This document shows, one piece after another, positions 39,985 to 42,644 of a stretch of DNA of 42,644 nt (positions within the stretch are counted from its first letter, which is position 1; each line of letters starts with the position of its first letter). The stretch is from IMG/VR virus record IMGVR_UViG_3300046474_000597, positions 1 through 42,644 of that record. One strand, given 5' to 3'. This DNA comes from a virus. The position numbers and the translations under genes were made by a program. The notes below the pieces were generated by a model that was not told where the DNA came from, searched no databases, and saw only the letters and a list, made by a program, of their open reading frames with translations.

Positions 39985-40677
39985 TCAGCTCGAAGGTTCA
40001 GGAATAGGTTGGATCAGTCTCGGACCTTGATTTCGTGCATTTCTCACGGCTTGATCAACCTTGAACCACTCGAAAGCCTCGGTTGGTTCACCCTGCAGCA
40101 GCGCCATTTGCTCGGAGCGCTCCTTCGACGTGGCCGGGTCCAGCCATTCGCGAGCCAATTCTGGAGAAAGCGTCACTGGCCGCCGGTCGTGAATGTCCAC
40201 CATGCCGCCGGCGCTGTCTGCCGTGATAATCACGAAGCCGTCGTGCTCTGCTGGTGGATGTTCGGCATTGGGATACTGTCCAATTGCGGCACAGAGGATC
40301 GGCGCACGGTCTCGACGGCGAATCAAGTAGGGCTGCTTCTTGAGGCCGCCTTCATCGACCCACTCAAACCAGTTGTTGATCGCGATAATTGCCCGGTGCG
40401 GCCAGATTGCGCGGAAGAATGGGCCGTGGGCCACTTTCTCTACCCGGGCGTTGATCGGCGCTGCGCGGTCCTTCGCCCAGTGTGGACGCCATCCCCAACG
40501 GACCATGTCGGCGTGCAGGTACTGACCTTCCTGATGAAAAATCGCCAGTTGGGTGTTGGGAGCTGCGTTGTAGCGCTCAAAGGGCTGGTCGCCTGTGTTG
40601 TTAACCAGCGCGTTAGGCATGCTCAGCGCCGCAACAAAGTCGTGGATGCCGTCGTACTGTGAAAGTCGTCCGCACAT
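39985..40677 (-). CDS. yedK: SOS response-associated peptidase family protein (YedK/HMCES)
   Basis: 230 residues beginning MCGRLSQ; Cys2 becomes the nucleophile after Met removal. NARVEKV, IAINNWFEWV and DIHDRRPVTL supply the conserved Asn, Glu and His of the SRAP domain. These proteins form a covalent thiazolidine link with abasic sites in single-stranded DNA and protect them. It is divergent from umuD with the LexA box at 40739-40754 between them, so SOS control is likely. The repeat array ends 15 bp from its stop. Confidence 0.93.
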   Translation of the reverse strand: MCGRLSQYDGIHDFVAALSMPNALVNNTGDQPFERYNAAPNTQLAIFHQEGQYLHADMVRWGWRPHWAKDRAAPINARVEKVAHGPFFRAIWPHRAIIAINNWFEWVDEGGLKKQPYLIRRRDRAPILCAAIGQYPNAEHPPAEHDGFVIITADSAGGMVDIHDRRPVTLSPELAREWLDPATSKERSEQMALLQGEPTEAFEWFKVDQAVRNARNQGPRLIQPIPEPSS

Positions 40678-40738
40678 ATGTCGCCCGCCTATCAGATATT
40701 TCTTACAGAAATTGACCGCGAGCGCGTCTGAAAGTTAA

Positions 40739-40754
40739 CTGTATGTTCGTACAG
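40739..40754. promoter_or_regulatory. LexA (SOS) box upstream of umuDC
   Basis: CTGTATGTTCGTACAG matches CTG-N10-CAG with near-perfect symmetry. It lies 19 bp before the umuD start and 62 bp from the divergent yedK start, so it may control both. Confidence 0.8.
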
Positions 40755-40772
40755 TGTTGGAAGTCGTGCGTC

Positions 40773-41198
40773 ATGAGTTACTCAATTCTAGGCCGTATTG
40801 CCAAGGTCGGTCGGAAGCTGCCTCTATGTCTGTTCCAAGTGCCCGCTGGCTTTCCTTCGCCAGCGGCGGATCACATTGAGGCACACATCTCGTTGGATGA
40901 GGTGCTTAACATCCGCGCCCCGCATGTCTACCTGGTGAAAATCACAGGGGAAAGCATGCAAGGGGCAGGAATCTTTGACGGCGATCTGGCGGTAGTAGAT
41001 CGCTCGTTGGAGCCGGCCCATGGTCACATCGTCGTGGCGCTGTTGAACAACGATCCGCTGTGCAAACGCCTATGTATCCGGGGAAAGGATGTGATCCTTT
41101 TGTCTGAGAACCCCAAGTATCCGCCTCGCTATGTGCTGGAAGGTGATGAACTGGCCATCTGGGGCGTAATAATCGGCAGCGTGCGCAGCCATGTCTAA
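40773..41198 (+). CDS. umuD: UmuD-like S24 family protein (error-prone polymerase accessory)
   Basis: 141 residues from ATG 40773 (GGAAG upstream); an ATG at 40743 falls inside the LexA box. The cleavage site is Ala25-Gly26 in VPAGFPSP, Ser61 in GESM and Lys98 in PLCKRL form the catalytic pair. RecA-stimulated self-cleavage gives UmuD', which joins UmuC as polymerase V. It overlaps umuC by 8 bp. Confidence 0.93.
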   Translation: MSYSILGRIAKVGRKLPLCLFQVPAGFPSPAADHIEAHISLDEVLNIRAPHVYLVKITGESMQGAGIFDGDLAVVDRSLEPAHGHIVVALLNNDPLCKRLCIRGKDVILLSENPKYPPRYVLEGDELAIWGVIIGSVRSHV

Positions 41199-42468
41199 AG
41201 TGACGCCGGTATTTGGCCTCATCGATTGCAACAGCTTCTACGCCAGTTGCGAACGCGTGTTCCGTCCTGACCTGGCCAAGGTACCCATTGTGGTGCTGTC
41301 GAACAACGACGGCTGCGTCATCGCTCGGAGCTACGATGCCAAGCCCTACGTGAAAATGGGCGAGCCATACTTCCAGATCAAGCACAAGCTCAAGCAGCAC
41401 GGCATCGTCCCGTTCTCATCGAATTACGCGCTGTACGGCGACATGAGCGAACGGGTCATGACCCTGATCGAGTCGATGGTACCGGCCGTTGAGGTGTACA
41501 GCATCGACGAAGCCTTCGCCGACATGACCGGCATCAATGACTTGGACGGTCTCGGCCGGAAGATCCGCAGCCAAGTACTCCGCTGCACGGGTATACCTGT
41601 CGGTGTCGGTATCGCACATACCAAAACCTTGGCCAAGCTGGCCAACCACACGGCCAAACGGCTGCAGGCGCAAACCGGTGGCGTCGTGAACATCTGCGAC
41701 CCAAGCAAGCGCGACTGGGTGCTGCGTAATACCGACGTAGCGGAGGTGTGGGGAGTAGGACGGCGCATGAAAGTGCACCTCGACGGCATGGGGATCAAGA
41801 CTGCCATGGATCTGGCCAAAGCAGACCCGTGGACGTTGAGAAAAAACTTCAGTGTGGTGATCGAGAAAACTGCCCGGGAATTGGCGGGCACACAGTGCCT
41901 AGAGCTGGACGAGCCAGATCCGCCCAAGCAAGAGATCTGTTGTAGTCGGATGTTCGGCAAAAGGCTAAAGGACCTGCCACCGATTAAGGAGGCAGTGGCG
42001 ACCTATATGATGCGGGCTTCGGAAAAGCTCCGGGCACAGCGGTCTCTGTGCAAGAAGATTCGAGTCAGCATCCGCACCGGCATGTTCAACCCCGATGAGG
42101 CTAAGTACGCAAACGGCATCGTTATCGATCTACCTTATCCAACGGATGACGTTCGGATGCTTACGGCGGCGGCAGTCGATGCACTTGATCGTGTATTCCG
42201 TCCTGGTTTCAGTTACAGCAAAGCGGAAGTCCTACTGCTGAATCTCTGCCAGCCGGGTGAATACACGGACGATTTATTCGCCATTTCTCAGCCCGCTGAG
42301 GCAACAAGAGTTATGGCGGTATTGGACGAAATCAACGGACGATGGGGCAGGGGGACGCTCCGGGCCGCGAGCGTGCCGAGCAATCCAGAATGGGGTATGC
42401 GGCGGGAGATGATGAGCCAAAGCTATACGACGCGATTGGATCAATTGTGGACAGTGAACTGTAAGTAA
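41191..42468 (+). CDS. umuC: UmuC-like Y-family DNA polymerase (polymerase V catalytic subunit)
   Basis: 425 residues. FGLIDCNSFYASCERVF with Asp12 and YSIDEAFADM with Asp106-Glu107 form the metal site; GVGIAHTKTLAKLANHTAK and EVWGVGRRM-K-L are Y-family palm and helix-hairpin-helix parts; PPKQEICCSRMFG starts the little finger. The length matches UmuC (422). It performs translesion synthesis with UmuD'. Such operons are common on Pseudomonas plasmids and phages (RulAB). It ends in a TAATG overlap with a small gene. Confidence 0.95.
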   Translation: MSKVTPVFGLIDCNSFYASCERVFRPDLAKVPIVVLSNNDGCVIARSYDAKPYVKMGEPYFQIKHKLKQHGIVPFSSNYALYGDMSERVMTLIESMVPAVEVYSIDEAFADMTGINDLDGLGRKIRSQVLRCTGIPVGVGIAHTKTLAKLANHTAKRLQAQTGGVVNICDPSKRDWVLRNTDVAEVWGVGRRMKVHLDGMGIKTAMDLAKADPWTLRKNFSVVIEKTARELAGTQCLELDEPDPPKQEICCSRMFGKRLKDLPPIKEAVATYMMRASEKLRAQRSLCKKIRVSIRTGMFNPDEAKYANGIVIDLPYPTDDVRMLTAAAVDALDRVFRPGFSYSKAEVLLLNLCQPGEYTDDLFAISQPAEATRVMAVLDEINGRWGRGTLRAASVPSNPEWGMRREMMSQSYTTRLDQLWTVNCK

Positions 42469-42644
42469 TGAGCGCGCTTTCGGCCAAAGAGGTTCTTACA
42501 ACATATGGCATGGTGATATCGGCTATCCCCATTACCCAAAACGGGGGTGATTTTGCGTTGCATGCTCTGATGTCCCATGACTCTGACATCCATTCGGTGT
42601 ATGAGTGGAGCGATTTTCCGTTTCAAATCTGCCAGATTCGGTAG
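42468..42644 (+). CDS. Small hypothetical protein after umuC, 58 residues
   Basis: ATG 42468 overlaps the umuC stop by 1 nt (TAATG) and the TAG stop is the last codon of the window. It begins MSALSAKEVLTTYGMV and ends FPFQICQIR; the middle is neutral and rich in His, Ser and Asp. No motif recognised. The tight coupling suggests translation with umuC. It is the third gene of the LexA-controlled operon. Confidence 0.65.
   Translation: MSALSAKEVLTTYGMVISAIPITQNGGDFALHALMSHDSDIHSVYEWSDFPFQICQIR

Larger units (their letters stand above)
505..42644. mobile_element. Prophage with lambda-type head and P2-type contractile tail; left end at tRNA-Ser, right end not found
   Basis: The region holds a full set of temperate phage modules: integrase and excisionase, repressor with Cro and CII-like genes, primase, terminase, head, contractile tail, endolysin and spanins. 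The integrase lies nearest the tRNA, as expected for tRNA-targeted prophages. The left limit is placed in the T-arm of the tRNA by inference. A duplicate of the tRNA 3' end was not seen elsewhere, so the right attachment site is either outside the window or too short to spot. The YedK-UmuD-UmuC cassette is therefore probably prophage cargo, but this is inference. No head, tail or lysis gene looks broken, so the phage may be functional. Confidence 0.85.

Noticed and set aside
39187-42644. Right attachment site as a copy of the tRNA-Ser 3' end
   Set aside because: No stretch resembling TTCGAATCCCTATCTCTCC was found on reading; attR is probably outside the window.

Overview
The window reads as a Pseudomonas chromosome (fluorescens/putida-like by protein sequence) carrying a temperate phage beside a tRNA gene. 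The host part is short: the 3' end of purC, then a tRNA-Ser(CGA) gene with its own promoter. Everything from about position 530 to the end looks like prophage or phage-borne cargo. No second copy of the tRNA 3' end was seen by eye, so the right attachment site probably lies beyond the window.

Layout. 528-2382: attL flank and an AT-rich two-gene cargo module (soluble protein plus four-helix membrane protein) of unknown function. 2381-8331: a leftward early operon with overlapping genes, running from a repressor-controlled promoter through small regulators, a KilAC-like protein, a PrtN-type activator, a cytosine methyltransferase, an excisionase and a tyrosine integrase. 8436-10506: an AT-rich ATPase + HNH nuclease pair resembling the Septu anti-phage system (PtuA/PtuB), placed next to the repressor as rexAB is in lambda. 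10525-12446: immunity region with an S24-type repressor, a Cro-like gene, a structured leftward small RNA resembling phage C4 antisense RNA, and a CII-family regulator. 12439-15224: TraR/DksA zinc finger, primase-helicase and a possible late regulator, followed by a repeat-rich region that could be an origin. 16290-25144: holin, a candidate packaging site, and a lambda-type head module (Nu1/GpA terminase, gpW, portal, ClpP-like protease, gpD, capsid, joining proteins). 25141-37097: a P2-type contractile tail module. 37155-38242: lysis genes (GH19 endolysin, Rz with embedded Rz1). 38360-39186: an adenine methyltransferase behind a LexA box. 39525-39970: a non-coding tandem array with an invariant 52-bp period. 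39985-42644: SOS cargo (YedK/HMCES, UmuD, UmuC and a 58-residue protein), also with a LexA box.

How it fits together. The S24 repressor probably binds ATCAAC-N5-GTTGAT sites at both the leftward and rightward early promoters and should be cleaved on RecA activation. LexA boxes put the adenine methyltransferase and the UmuDC cassette under the same DNA-damage signal. PrtN may link the left operon to other SOS-regulated genes. The strongest new observation is the immunity-region RNA. It ends at its own intrinsic terminator and shows an apical loop complementary, over 10 to 12 bases, to the start-codon regions of three genes in the leftward operon, including the KilAC-like gene. A coordinated antisense switch is inferred from this. 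The second most unusual element is the phased 52-bp array.
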